Origin: Pseudomonas fluorescens
GTDB lineage: Bacteria; Pseudomonadota; Gammaproteobacteria; Pseudomonadales; Pseudomonadaceae
Assembly: GCF_902497855.1 (NCBI RefSeq)
Contig: NZ_CABVHU010000005.1
Span: forward strand, 62,001-126,000
Direction of reading: 5' to 3'
Length of the DNA stretch: 64,000 nucleotides
Made by a program: the position numbers and the translations under genes
Shown: in pieces, positions 8,845 to 16,008 of the stretch
Position numbering within the stretch: the first letter of the stretch is position 1
How the letters are laid out: each line of letters starts with the position of its first letter
The notes under the pieces: model-generated
Database searches by the model: none
Told to the model about the DNA's origin: nothing
Seen by the model: the letters and a program-made list of their open reading frames with translations, nothing else

Positions 8845-10113
8845 ATGCCGACAAAAATAACTACCTTGCCCGCTTGTACGCTACTTGTCCTGTGTTCTCA
8901 GCAAGCATGGGCTGGCGGGATCATGCTTTACGAAATCGGCACCGATAACGTCGGCCTCGCCAACGCCGGTGCCGCCGCCAGGGCTCAAGGCCCTTCGACG
9001 ATTGCCAGCAATCCGGCAGGCATGAGCTACCTGCCGGGCACGCAAATCACAGGTGGCTTGCAGGTGCTCTACGGCAACCTCAAATTCAATCGCGACGACC
9101 ACACCAATGTCGTGGGCAGTGGCAGTGGCGCTGCCCTTGACCCGATGCCGGGTGCCAGTTTTTTCATTAGCCATCAACTTGATGATCATTGGAGCGTGGG
9201 CTTCGGTAACTACGGTGACTTCGGTCTTGCCGTCAATTACGACAACGACTGGTCCGGGCGCTACTTCGCGCAGAATTCCAGCCTCCTCGGCTTGTCTTTT
9301 GTGCCGAGCCTGGCCTACCGCTTCAATGACCAATGGTCGGTGGGCGTAGGCGTGAAAGCCATGTACGGCATGCTGCAAGCCCAGACGGCCATCGACCGCT
9401 CACCCTTCGCCCTTACCGACCGCGGCGATGGACAGTACAAGTACAAGGACAACGATTGGGGCTTTGGCGCGAACGTGGGAGTCATCTATGCCCCGCAACC
9501 CGGCACGCGCATCGGCCTGACCTATACCAGCAAGGTCGACCTGGAGTTCGAAGACGGCCTGGACGTAAAGGGTAACGGCCCGCTCCTGCAGCGCCTGGAC
9601 GGCACCAACACCGAACTCGACATGACGGTGCCACAAACCGTCACATTGAGCCTGTTCCAGCAACTCGACCCACGCTGGGCCCTGCTCGCCTCGGTCAACT
9701 GGCAGGATTGGTCGGAATTCGGCGAGATCGCCGCCCAGGTCGACACCACGGCGATCGATGCTGTATCTACCACGATCGATGCCCACTACAAAGACACCTG
9801 GCACGTGTCGCTTGGCGGGCAATTCCAGGCCACCCCGCAGTTGCTGTGGAATTTCGGTGTGGCGTACGACAGCAGTGCGGTGTCCGACGGCAATCGCACC
9901 TTTACCGTGCCCATGGCCGAATCCTGGCGCCTGGGGACGGGCGCCACCTATGCGCTGAACGAGGACACGGACGTCAACGTCAGTTGGGCCTTGATCTGGC
10001 TCGGCGATATGCCGGTGGATCAGACCAAATCGCTGTCGGGCAACCGCACTTCGGGCCAGTTCGACAACGCCTGGATACAAACCGTGACCGGAAACATGAC
10101 CTGGCGTTTCTGA
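8845..10113 (+). CDS. OmpP1/FadL-family outer-membrane transport protein
   Basis: 422-aa outer-membrane beta-barrel. The signal peptide ends in QQAWA, and the mature N-terminus GGIMLYEIGTDNVGLANAGAAA with NPAG shortly after is the FadL/OmpP1/TodX signature (the plug and NPA motif). The protein ends in an aromatic residue (TWRF) as barrels do. Family members pass long-chain fatty acids or other hydrophobic compounds. Its place 131 bases behind the arylsulfatase suggests uptake of a sulfated lipid or aromatic compound. That role is inferred. Confidence 0.88.
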   Translation: MPTKITTLPACTLLVLCSQQAWAGGIMLYEIGTDNVGLANAGAAARAQGPSTIASNPAGMSYLPGTQITGGLQVLYGNLKFNRDDHTNVVGSGSGAALDPMPGASFFISHQLDDHWSVGFGNYGDFGLAVNYDNDWSGRYFAQNSSLLGLSFVPSLAYRFNDQWSVGVGVKAMYGMLQAQTAIDRSPFALTDRGDGQYKYKDNDWGFGANVGVIYAPQPGTRIGLTYTSKVDLEFEDGLDVKGNGPLLQRLDGTNTELDMTVPQTVTLSLFQQLDPRWALLASVNWQDWSEFGEIAAQVDTTAIDAVSTTIDAHYKDTWHVSLGGQFQATPQLLWNFGVAYDSSAVSDGNRTFTVPMAESWRLGTGATYALNEDTDVNVSWALIWLGDMPVDQTKSLSGNRTSGQFDNAWIQTVTGNMTWRF

Positions 10114-10180
10114 AACCCGCGACGGCTTGAATGAAGTGGATCGCTGTCGACATCGTTCGCATCAACCGCGTGATGCAGCG

Positions 10181-10264
10181 TTATTTCATGTATCTGCAGG
10201 ACGGAGTTTTGCTGGGCTACACACGCTGGCCAACGCCGCTGTAGCACTCGATCAGCTCAGTGAT
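10181..10264 (+). pseudogene. GNAT toxin fragment
   Basis: About 84 bases nearly identical to 11797-11881 inside the intact GNAT toxin gene (TFMYLQDGVLLGYYTLANAA region). One base is missing in GGGCTAC-ACACGC relative to GGGCTACTACACGC, which breaks the frame. Nothing else of the gene remains. It shows that this toxin family was present in more than one copy here. Confidence 0.85.
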
Positions 10265-10334
10265 GAGTCAGATCAATGATTGGGCATTCCGAGTCGTCCC
10301 TATTTTTCGGGTGCGCCCCCCCCATGCCATTTCG

Positions 10335-10667
10335 TCAGGCATGCGCCTCACGATCAAGCACATCAGCCACCCACTGATTGATACTTTTGCGAGCCAGCTG
10401 AGCTTTTACGGCAACGGTTGCGTGGAGCGCTGGTGCCAAACGCAGACTGAGATTGCCCGAATAAGGTTTCTGCGGCGTGCGGCCAAGCTTGGCACACGTA
10501 TCCAGATAATCAGTGACAGCCTCTTCAAAGGCCGCTCGAAGCTCCCGTACCGACTCGCCATGAAAGCCAACGATATCCTTGATACCCGCGATGTGGCCGA
10601 CAAATAGACCGTCTTCGTCGCTGTATTCAATTCGGGCGGCATAGCCTTGATAGTTCATTACGTTCAT
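10335..10667 (-). CDS. HicB-like antitoxin, apparently orphan
   Basis: 110-aa protein. The N-terminal HicB partial RNase H fold is visible (YQGYAARIEYSDEDGLFVGH, then GESVRELRAAFEEAVTDYL), followed by a C-terminal ribbon-helix-helix-like part (NLSLRLAPALHATVAVKAQ). The start at 10667 has CAGGAG seven bases upstream; MNYQGY at 10658 is possible. No HicA-type mRNA interferase gene is seen on either side: upstream lies only the remains of a GNAT toxin-antitoxin locus. Orphan HicB proteins of this type are common, so it may act as a stand-alone regulator. Confidence 0.78.
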   Translation of the reverse strand: MNVMNYQGYAARIEYSDEDGLFVGHIAGIKDIVGFHGESVRELRAAFEEAVTDYLDTCAKLGRTPQKPYSGNLSLRLAPALHATVAVKAQLARKSINQWVADVLDREAHA

Positions 10668-10679
10668 GGGGTGACTCCT

Positions 10680-10768
10680 GCTTGAATCATGATGCCGAAC
10701 AGGGGGTAAACAGCCGCAGGAGATCCTCTTCATGTTCATAGACCAGCATCACCTTCATCCTCATGTTT
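10680..10768 (-). pseudogene. N-terminal stub of a GNAT toxin gene
   Basis: A short frame overlapping the end of the decayed antitoxin gene reads MRMKVMLVYEHEEDLLRLF and stops at a TGA. It lines up with the start of the toxin at 5988 (MGTKAIPAYEID...) at the same relative position over the antitoxin end. The rest of the toxin is gone. Confidence 0.5.
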
Positions 10769-10951
10769 CCCTCTCATCAGCTGCACCAGGCCGAGCGCCG
10801 GGGTGGTATCTCTATCAAGGATTTCCAACGCCCGGACATAGCTTTGTTCCGACACAACGATACGCCGATGTTGTTCCGGTACGCCCTCCAACGCTCTAAG
10901 CTGAAGGCAAGTATCATTTGAGGATTTGAGCATTTCGTCTACTTCTGACAT
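10736..10951 (-). pseudogene. Internally deleted DUF1778 antitoxin
   Basis: About 71 codons. Both ends match the antitoxin at 5960-6265: the beginning (SEVDEMLKSSNDTCLQLR versus LEINEILKAPKNARLELK) and the end (EQHRRIVVSEQSYVRALEIL versus EKHRRIELSEQAYARALEIL, and LMRGKH). Roughly 30 residues in between, which contain both helices of the DNA-binding domain, are missing, and the join stays in frame. It may still be translated but should not bind DNA. The cognate toxin is reduced to a stub. Confidence 0.75.
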
Positions 10952-10984
10952 ACCCATACCCGGGCCGCTGAGGATGTTAATCGG

Positions 10985-11200
10985 AACACACAAGGATTCG
11001 GTTGGTACACCAATAATCCGTTACAAACTCTTGCCCTAAAAATGCCCCAAACAAAACCACCAGAATCGGTATAGGGGACGGCCTTCCTAGGCCGCTCCCC
11101 TGCCACACCATCCGGCATGCGGGTCCGCACCGATCGCCAAGGCAAGGATGCAGACCCGGGGCTTTTCGGGTCGGTTAATTCGAAAACCTGGGGTGTCAAG
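10985..11200. other. Structured non-coding stretch with hairpins
   Basis: Contains GGGGACGGCC...GGCCGCTCCCC (about 11075-11101), then a second region around CGGCATGCGGGTCCGCACC, and ACCCG...CGGGT (about 11157-11172). No open frame fits. It could be a terminator cluster, part of a lost mobile element (for example a group II intron end or a recombination site), or the promoter region of the next gene. I cannot decide between these. Confidence 0.4.
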
Positions 11201-11239
11201 CAGTTTGTGATATTCTTGTTATTCAACAGGAGCAGCACC

Positions 11240-11656
11240 GTGACCAAGCAAGCACAGAACAAACTACTGCAGCCGACGGCAACCAAGAAGTCGCCTGCCA
11301 TCGCCCGGCACGATGACGGTCGCTATGTGGCTGTGTCTGCACTCGCAAACGAAGTGGTTGAGCGACAAGCCGCAAAGGCTTTTGCCGGCAGTGCTCTGAG
11401 CCAAACGGGCGTACACAAAGCCCCTCGCGCTCCACGAGTCCCGCATCTTCAGAATCTGGAACGGGAGCTTCGCGACCTGAAAAAAGTCGTCGATGCACTC
11501 GCCGTCCGCTCCGTTGTGCACGATCAGTCGGCTCAGCTTTCTGACTCTGTTGATTTCGAGGGTATGACGGTGCTCGATGCTGATACTGCATACCAGATGC
11601 TCGACAATCCCCCTGAGCCCAACAAGGCGCTCCGCAACCTGCTTGCCTTGCGCTAA
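11240..11656 (+). CDS. Candidate antitoxin with unusual N-terminus
   Basis: 138-aa protein starting at GTG 11240, with AGGAG eight to twelve bases upstream. It lies nine bases before a GNAT toxin gene. The last about 40 residues (FEGMTVLDADTAYQMLDNPPEPNKALRNLL) resemble the toxin-wrapping tail of DUF1778 antitoxins, where an LDNPP-PN-LR pattern is common. The first about 90 residues show no strand-helix-helix: they are Ala/Lys/Arg-rich, include a DGRYVAVSALANEVVERQAAK stretch and a probable coiled helix (NLERELRDLKKVVDAL). It is either a new antitoxin architecture or a fusion. The antitoxin role rests on position and tail. Confidence 0.6.
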   Translation: MTKQAQNKLLQPTATKKSPAIARHDDGRYVAVSALANEVVERQAAKAFAGSALSQTGVHKAPRAPRVPHLQNLERELRDLKKVVDALAVRSVVHDQSAQLSDSVDFEGMTVLDADTAYQMLDNPPEPNKALRNLLALR

Positions 11657-11665
11657 GGGCTTTCG

Positions 11666-12178
11666 ATGGATTTCATCACTGTCGACTTCGATAAGTCGAT
11701 TGATCGCGCTGCGTTCGATTGCGAAGTGCATCCGGCCCTCAATGCATATATTGCCCAGCAGGCTGGCCAGGACGAAAAGCGTAACGTCTCCAGAACATTC
11801 ATGTATCTGCAGGACGGAGTATTGTTGGGCTACTACACGCTGGCCAACGCCGCTGTAGCGCTCGATCAGCTCAGTGATGAGATGAAAAAGAAGATGCCTC
11901 GGTACCCGATGCCGGCAGTGCTGTTGAGCCGACTGGCCGTCGACAAGCGCATGCAGAAGAAGGGGCTTGGTCAGCGGTTGATGGCTGATTTCTTTCGCCG
12001 CGTGTACGCGGTATCGAAGCACTCTGGCGTAGCTTTCATCGTTGTTGATGCGAAAGATGAGGCTGCTGCAGCTTACTACCAGGGCCTGCAGTTCGTGCCC
12101 TCGAAGGATAATCCGCTTCGCCTTGTTTTGTCCGCGTCTACGATCATCCAAGGGATGCGCGAGCAGGAAGCCAAGTAG
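11666..12178 (+). CDS. GNAT acetyltransferase toxin (TacT/AtaT-like)
   Basis: 170-aa GNAT protein of typical toxin length. It has the family N-terminal pattern (FDCEVHPALNAYIAQQA, then FMYLQDGVLLGYYTLA), a PAVLLSRLAVDKR strand, motif A at about residues 95-103 (RMQKKGLGQ), and the AAAYYQGLQF stretch containing the likely catalytic tyrosine. Members acetylate charged tRNA and stop translation. It is preceded by the candidate antitoxin gene. A frameshifted copy of its middle is at 10181-10264. Confidence 0.85.
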   Translation: MDFITVDFDKSIDRAAFDCEVHPALNAYIAQQAGQDEKRNVSRTFMYLQDGVLLGYYTLANAAVALDQLSDEMKKKMPRYPMPAVLLSRLAVDKRMQKKGLGQRLMADFFRRVYAVSKHSGVAFIVVDAKDEAAAAYYQGLQFVPSKDNPLRLVLSASTIIQGMREQEAK

Positions 12179-12191
12179 ATCTGATTGATTT

Positions 12192-13391
12192 TCAAAACAG
12201 CCGATTTGATTCGTATACGGTAATTTTGTCGACCGCAAACATCCGTAAACCAACGTAGCAAAGTCCTACATCATTCCCGGAAACCCCCTCCCTACCAATC
12301 CCTTGCGCAGCCTTCGCCATGCGGCTTTCGATCTGACTTTTGTGAGTCGCGTGCAAGTCGTAGAATTTGCGGCGCGCATGGGCCATGCAACCCAGTTCGG
12401 TCACGCCGCCTTCAAAACTGGCTTTGTACCCGCCGAAGTCATCGCAAACCAACTTGCCTTTCCAGTCCTGCAAGAAGGCTCGAGCATGCTCGCCAGCTCG
12501 GCTGGGGCTGAAGTCGTACACTACGGCGCTGATGTCGGCGAACGAGGTGGTCGCGTAGGCCCAGACGTAAGCGCGGTGAGTTTTCTTCGAGCCTGGCGCG
12601 AGCATCTGTACCGGTGTTTCGTCGGCGTGCACCACGTTGTGCTCAAGCACCACTTCGCGCAAGGCATCGACCAACGGCTGCAGCTGCACGCCGCAAGCAC
12701 CTACCCAGCTCGCCAGGGTTGAGCGCGGGATGGCGAGCCCGGCACGGGCGAAGATTTTTTCCTGGCGATACAGCGGCAAATGATCGGCGTACTTGGCGAT
12801 CATCACCTGGGCCAGCAACCCGGCAGTGGGAATGCCCTTGTCGATGACGTGAGCCGGAACCGGTGCCTGGATCAAGGTTTCGCACTGATTGCAGACCCAT
12901 TTGCCACGGATGTGGCGCTCAACGGTGAACACGCCGGGCGTGTAGTCGAGCTTTTCGCTGACATCTTCGCCGATGCGCTTGAGGGCACAGCCGCACGGCC
13001 ACAGGGTGTGTTCAGGTTCGTGATGGATCAGCGTGCGCGGAAATTCGGCGGGCAATGCGGCGCGCTTGGGTGGCTGACGCTTTGACGCGGGCTCGACTTC
13101 GGGTGTCAGCGTTTCAAGCTCGGCCTCGATGGCGGCCAGATCTGTCTCCAGCAAATCATCCAGCAAACTGGCCTGCCCCGGGCAGAACGACTCGGCGCGC
13201 TTGGCGAACCGGTGGCGTTTGAGCAGGGCAATCTCGTGGGTAAGTTGCTGGTTGCGGGTTTTGTGGTGCAGCAGTGCTTTATCGAGTGTTTCAACCTGCT
13301 TATCCAAATGCTCGACGCGCTGGAACAACTGCGCAGCCAGGCTGCGCAGTTGTTCGGGGTTGAGTTGAGCGAGAGAAGAGGCAGAAATCAT
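12192..13391 (-). pseudogene. tnpC: IS66 TnpC transposase, C-terminally truncated
   Basis: Open for 399 codons, against about 510 in intact IS66 transposases. An N-terminal leucine-rich coiled coil, a zinc-finger region (CGCALKRIG and VCNQCETL), and the DDE core start are present: HADETPV with the first Asp and LVCDDFGGYKA with the second. After MAHARRKFYDLHATHKSQ the sequence departs from the family and ends in unrelated residues, so the catalytic Glu is lost. Confidence 0.85.
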
Positions 13392-13439
13392 TCGCTGATT
13401 CTGGCCAAAATGCTGATCGGTGTATGTCAGACGCGTCCT

Positions 13440-13775
13440 TTAAAGCAGACGGATTGCTCTGTCAGACCCAAGTCGTTGCCAAGGCAAACCGATCACCAGC
13501 GCCTGAAGCTGTTCGGCATTGAGTTCCAGCTGCGAACCGTGCCGAGTATCTGGCCAGACAAATCGGCCTTGGTGCAGGCGGCGTGCGGCCAGCCAGATAC
13601 CCAGACCGTCGTGCACCAGTACTTTCATGCGGTTGCCGCGGCGATTGGCGAAAAGATAAGCGCAGTGCGGCTGCGCCGCACCGAACACCGCCACCACTCT
13701 GGCCAGTGCGGTTTCAGTGCCGGCGCGCATGTCCATGGGCTCGGTGGCGAGCCAGATGGAGTCGATGCGGATCAT
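13440..13775 (-). CDS. tnpB: IS66 accessory protein TnpB
   Basis: 111-aa IS66 Orf2 protein with the family hallmarks MDMRAGTETALARV, CAYLFANRRGNRMKVLVHDG and GIWLAARRLHQGRF. The frame is open further upstream, but the start at 13775 overlaps the tnpA stop in an ATGA, the usual IS66 arrangement. It is needed with TnpA and TnpC for transposition. Confidence 0.9.
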   Translation of the reverse strand: MIRIDSIWLATEPMDMRAGTETALARVVAVFGAAQPHCAYLFANRRGNRMKVLVHDGLGIWLAARRLHQGRFVWPDTRHGSQLELNAEQLQALVIGLPWQRLGSDRAIRLL

Positions 13776-14104
13776 CGCAGCAGGTCGCGGAGGAAAGCAG
13801 AACACGCCGCTGGATTTTCTGCCGGCCAGCTCACCACGACTACACCTTTTGAATGAGGGACTTCGATTCGGATCGTAGCGGGAAGAGCTTGATGCGTCGC
13901 TATCGAAGGCGCGGCCTTGACCGGAATAAAAGCAGTTTGCAGCGCCAGAGTTTTCTGCGAATTCACCCGAATCCATTTATGAACGAGATTGGCATTGAGG
14001 TTGTGGGTCAGCGCGACATTGGCAATTGAAGTGCCAGGCTGGGCACACTCGCCAATGATCTGAGCCTTGAAGGATTTGGAATAGGAACGGCGTTCTTGTG
14101 GCAT
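13772..14104 (-). CDS. tnpA: IS66 accessory protein TnpA
   Basis: About 110 aa. It has an N-terminal helix-turn-helix (RRSYSKSFKAQIIGEC, then VALTHNLNANLVHKWI) as in IS66 Orf1/IS3-like OrfA proteins, and a C-terminal part with the RIEVPHSKGVVVVSWP stretch. The start MPQERRSY at 14104 matches family lengths better than the longer frame from 14140. It ends in the ATGA overlap with tnpB. Confidence 0.88.
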   Translation of the reverse strand: MPQERRSYSKSFKAQIIGECAQPGTSIANVALTHNLNANLVHKWIRVNSQKTLALQTAFIPVKAAPSIATHQALPATIRIEVPHSKGVVVVSWPAENPAACSAFLRDLLR

Positions 14105-14370
14105 GGGCGTCCGCTTAAAAAGGCTAAAAAAGGTGTCCACTTGAATTTAGGTGGACACCATCGCCTCAAGCGACGGGGTCAGTAAGGTGTGTTGGCCGCA
14201 CGGTTACGATGGAAGCACGCATTCTCCAAGCCAATTTATTTAAAACTAAACGGAATCCATCATGATTCATGACTAGCTGCAGTAGTGGCCTATAGACATC
14301 TATCGAGTAATGGAATACGGTAAGCTAGACGGCTAAAATAGCTAAGGGTAAACGAAGGAATCGTGACTCA

Positions 14371-14958
14371 ATGCGAATAAATGAAAGTAGTGAGAAATTT
14401 GAATTATACATACTCTCACTATGGTTTCTTTTCTTGCTTATTATTGTCGTTACCATTGACGTGCCGTTCTGTTATGGCAGCAATTGTAAGTTTATCGGGT
14501 TTCTAACGTTGCTTCAGGGAAATATCGTTCCTCTTATTGCTTTTCTTTTTTTGCTTTTTGGTACAGCGTTTTACTTTCGTTTTGATTATCGCATCGCGGG
14601 AAATAAAAGTATTGCTGCGAAAATAGTAAAGATTGAAGATGTGAATTATGAGCATCTGACGTTTCTCACAACCTACATTATTCCTTTGATTTGTTTTAAC
14701 TTAACAAGTGTTAGGTACTTATTTGCACTGGCGATGTTGTTATTTATCATTGGCATTATATACATAAAAACAGATAAGTTTTACGCCAACCCAACCTTGG
14801 CGGTGCTTGGTTTTAGGGTGTACAAGGTAAACTTGCAAACGCGCGTGGGGTTGAAGGAAGGCGTGGTGGTTATATCGAAAGAACGATTGGCTGAAGGCGA
14901 CCAAATAAATCGCTTAGGCCTAGATGATAAGGTGTACTTCGTAAGGAAAGCGTCGTGA
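14371..14958 (+). CDS. kwaA: Kiwa anti-phage system membrane protein KwaA
   Basis: 195-aa inner-membrane protein with four hydrophobic segments (about residues 13-30, 50-68, 95-112 and 115-132). The middle stretch NYEHLTFLTTYIIPLICF and the DKFYANPTLAVLGFRVYKV stretch after the last segment are, from memory, characteristic of KwaA. In Kiwa, KwaA is the membrane partner that detects phage attack and works with KwaB. The gene is AT-rich compared with the core genes and overlaps kwaB by four bases (GTGA). Confidence 0.85.
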   Translation: MRINESSEKFELYILSLWFLFLLIIVVTIDVPFCYGSNCKFIGFLTLLQGNIVPLIAFLFLLFGTAFYFRFDYRIAGNKSIAAKIVKIEDVNYEHLTFLTTYIIPLICFNLTSVRYLFALAMLLFIIGIIYIKTDKFYANPTLAVLGFRVYKVNLQTRVGLKEGVVVISKERLAEGDQINRLGLDDKVYFVRKAS

Positions 14959-15938
14959 CAATAGATGAGTTAAAGGTGCAAATATCTGCCGCTATTGCTG
15001 ATGGCTGCATGGCTGAAATCTTTTTTCTTTTAGATTCCGATAACGGGATGCAGATAAAGAAGGCTGACATCGATGAGGTGCCTCAGGCTGAATTGACCAG
15101 CATGTTCGTCGAGTCAATAACGAACAAAATACTTCTTAATGATGACCTTTCCCTTATCGAACTTTCAAGTGCCGATGACCGCAGGGAAACTATTTATCAT
15201 TATGATTTGCCTGATGTTCCTCATGAGTTACAGCACCTACGAAGCATCATTGCCGCTGATGAATTTGACGAGTTTTCTTTTGCTGACGACAGGTTGAATA
15301 ACCTTGAAGGAATATTGATTCTGCTGGGCAATGCGGAACATCAGATGGCGCTGTATAAGTATCAATACCCAATTTCTTTATTGCGAAAAGATACAGGCTT
15401 CAATTTGATGCGTTCTCGCGGTAGCAACAGGTTTAAGAAACTCGATGAAGACGTGTTGAAAATTAATGCGAAGTTTGAATTCTTTAAAATAGGTGGTCAG
15501 TATTATATATTCGACCTGAAAGCGCTGGAACGATTTTTTGGGTTTCATGATGCCATAAAAAACATAGCAACCCAAGGCATTGATAATATTAGACAGGCCG
15601 ACTTAGTAGAAGATGTGCAAGTGTTTTCTGATAGATTGGATGACATTTCGTTTTCAAGGAAGTTGGTTAAGGCGGCAAGTTCTTCTCCGGTTCTAAATTT
15701 GATACCAAATGCGGAAGTTGTTAGTTTTGCAAGTACGCATCCGGCATTACGTGGTCAATTCAAGTTTACGGCGGATGGTGAGAGATTTAGTTTGGCTACG
15801 AAAAAGTCTCAGGGGCTGTTTCTGAAGTTATTGAATGACGACTTTCTTCAATCTGAACTTACTAAGCGCTACTATGATAGCTTGGCAAAAGACGCAATAG
15901 AAGCAGCCGTAGAAGGAGTTGGTATTGAGGTGATATAA
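14955..15938 (+). CDS. kwaB: Kiwa anti-phage system protein KwaB (DUF4868)
   Basis: 327-aa soluble protein starting at GTG 14955 inside the stop codon region of kwaA. Length, order and features (acidic N-terminal half, then DTGFNLMRSRGSNRFKKLDEDVLKINAKF and FEFFKIGGQYYIFDLKALERFFGFHDAI) fit KwaB/DUF4868. KwaB is the cytoplasmic effector of Kiwa, reported to bind DNA and hinder phage replication and late transcription. The low GC and the flanking IS66 and recombinase genes indicate acquisition by transfer. Confidence 0.88.
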   Translation: MTIDELKVQISAAIADGCMAEIFFLLDSDNGMQIKKADIDEVPQAELTSMFVESITNKILLNDDLSLIELSSADDRRETIYHYDLPDVPHELQHLRSIIAADEFDEFSFADDRLNNLEGILILLGNAEHQMALYKYQYPISLLRKDTGFNLMRSRGSNRFKKLDEDVLKINAKFEFFKIGGQYYIFDLKALERFFGFHDAIKNIATQGIDNIRQADLVEDVQVFSDRLDDISFSRKLVKAASSSPVLNLIPNAEVVSFASTHPALRGQFKFTADGERFSLATKKSQGLFLKLLNDDFLQSELTKRYYDSLAKDAIEAAVEGVGIEVI

Positions 15939-15946
15939 ACCATTTC

Positions 15947-15972
15947 TAATGGTGTCCACCGCCAACCATTAG
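15947..15972. promoter_or_regulatory. Inverted repeat between kwaB and the HEPN gene
   Basis: CTAATGGT and ACCATTAG form a perfect 8-bp stem around a 10-base loop, nine bases after the kwaB stop. There is no U-tract. It is an operator or weak terminator candidate that could separate the expression of the two defence genes. Confidence 0.35.
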
Positions 15973-16008
15973 ATAAGTCACGCACACCATATAATGGAGC
16001 TACCGACT

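Larger units (their letters stand above)
12330..14207 (-). mobile_element. Truncated IS66-family insertion sequence
   Basis: Carries tnpA, tnpB and a tnpC that loses its C-terminal third. The right (tnpA-side) end probably lies at 14204-14207, where the outer sequence read on the minus strand begins GTAACCGTGCGGCC, in line with the GTAA start of IS66-family ends. A palindrome GTGTCCACCT/AGGTGGACAC sits at about 14126-14159. The left end is missing: similarity to IS66 transposase stops near 12330 and no matching terminal repeat is seen. The element should be immobile on its own. Confidence 0.85.
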
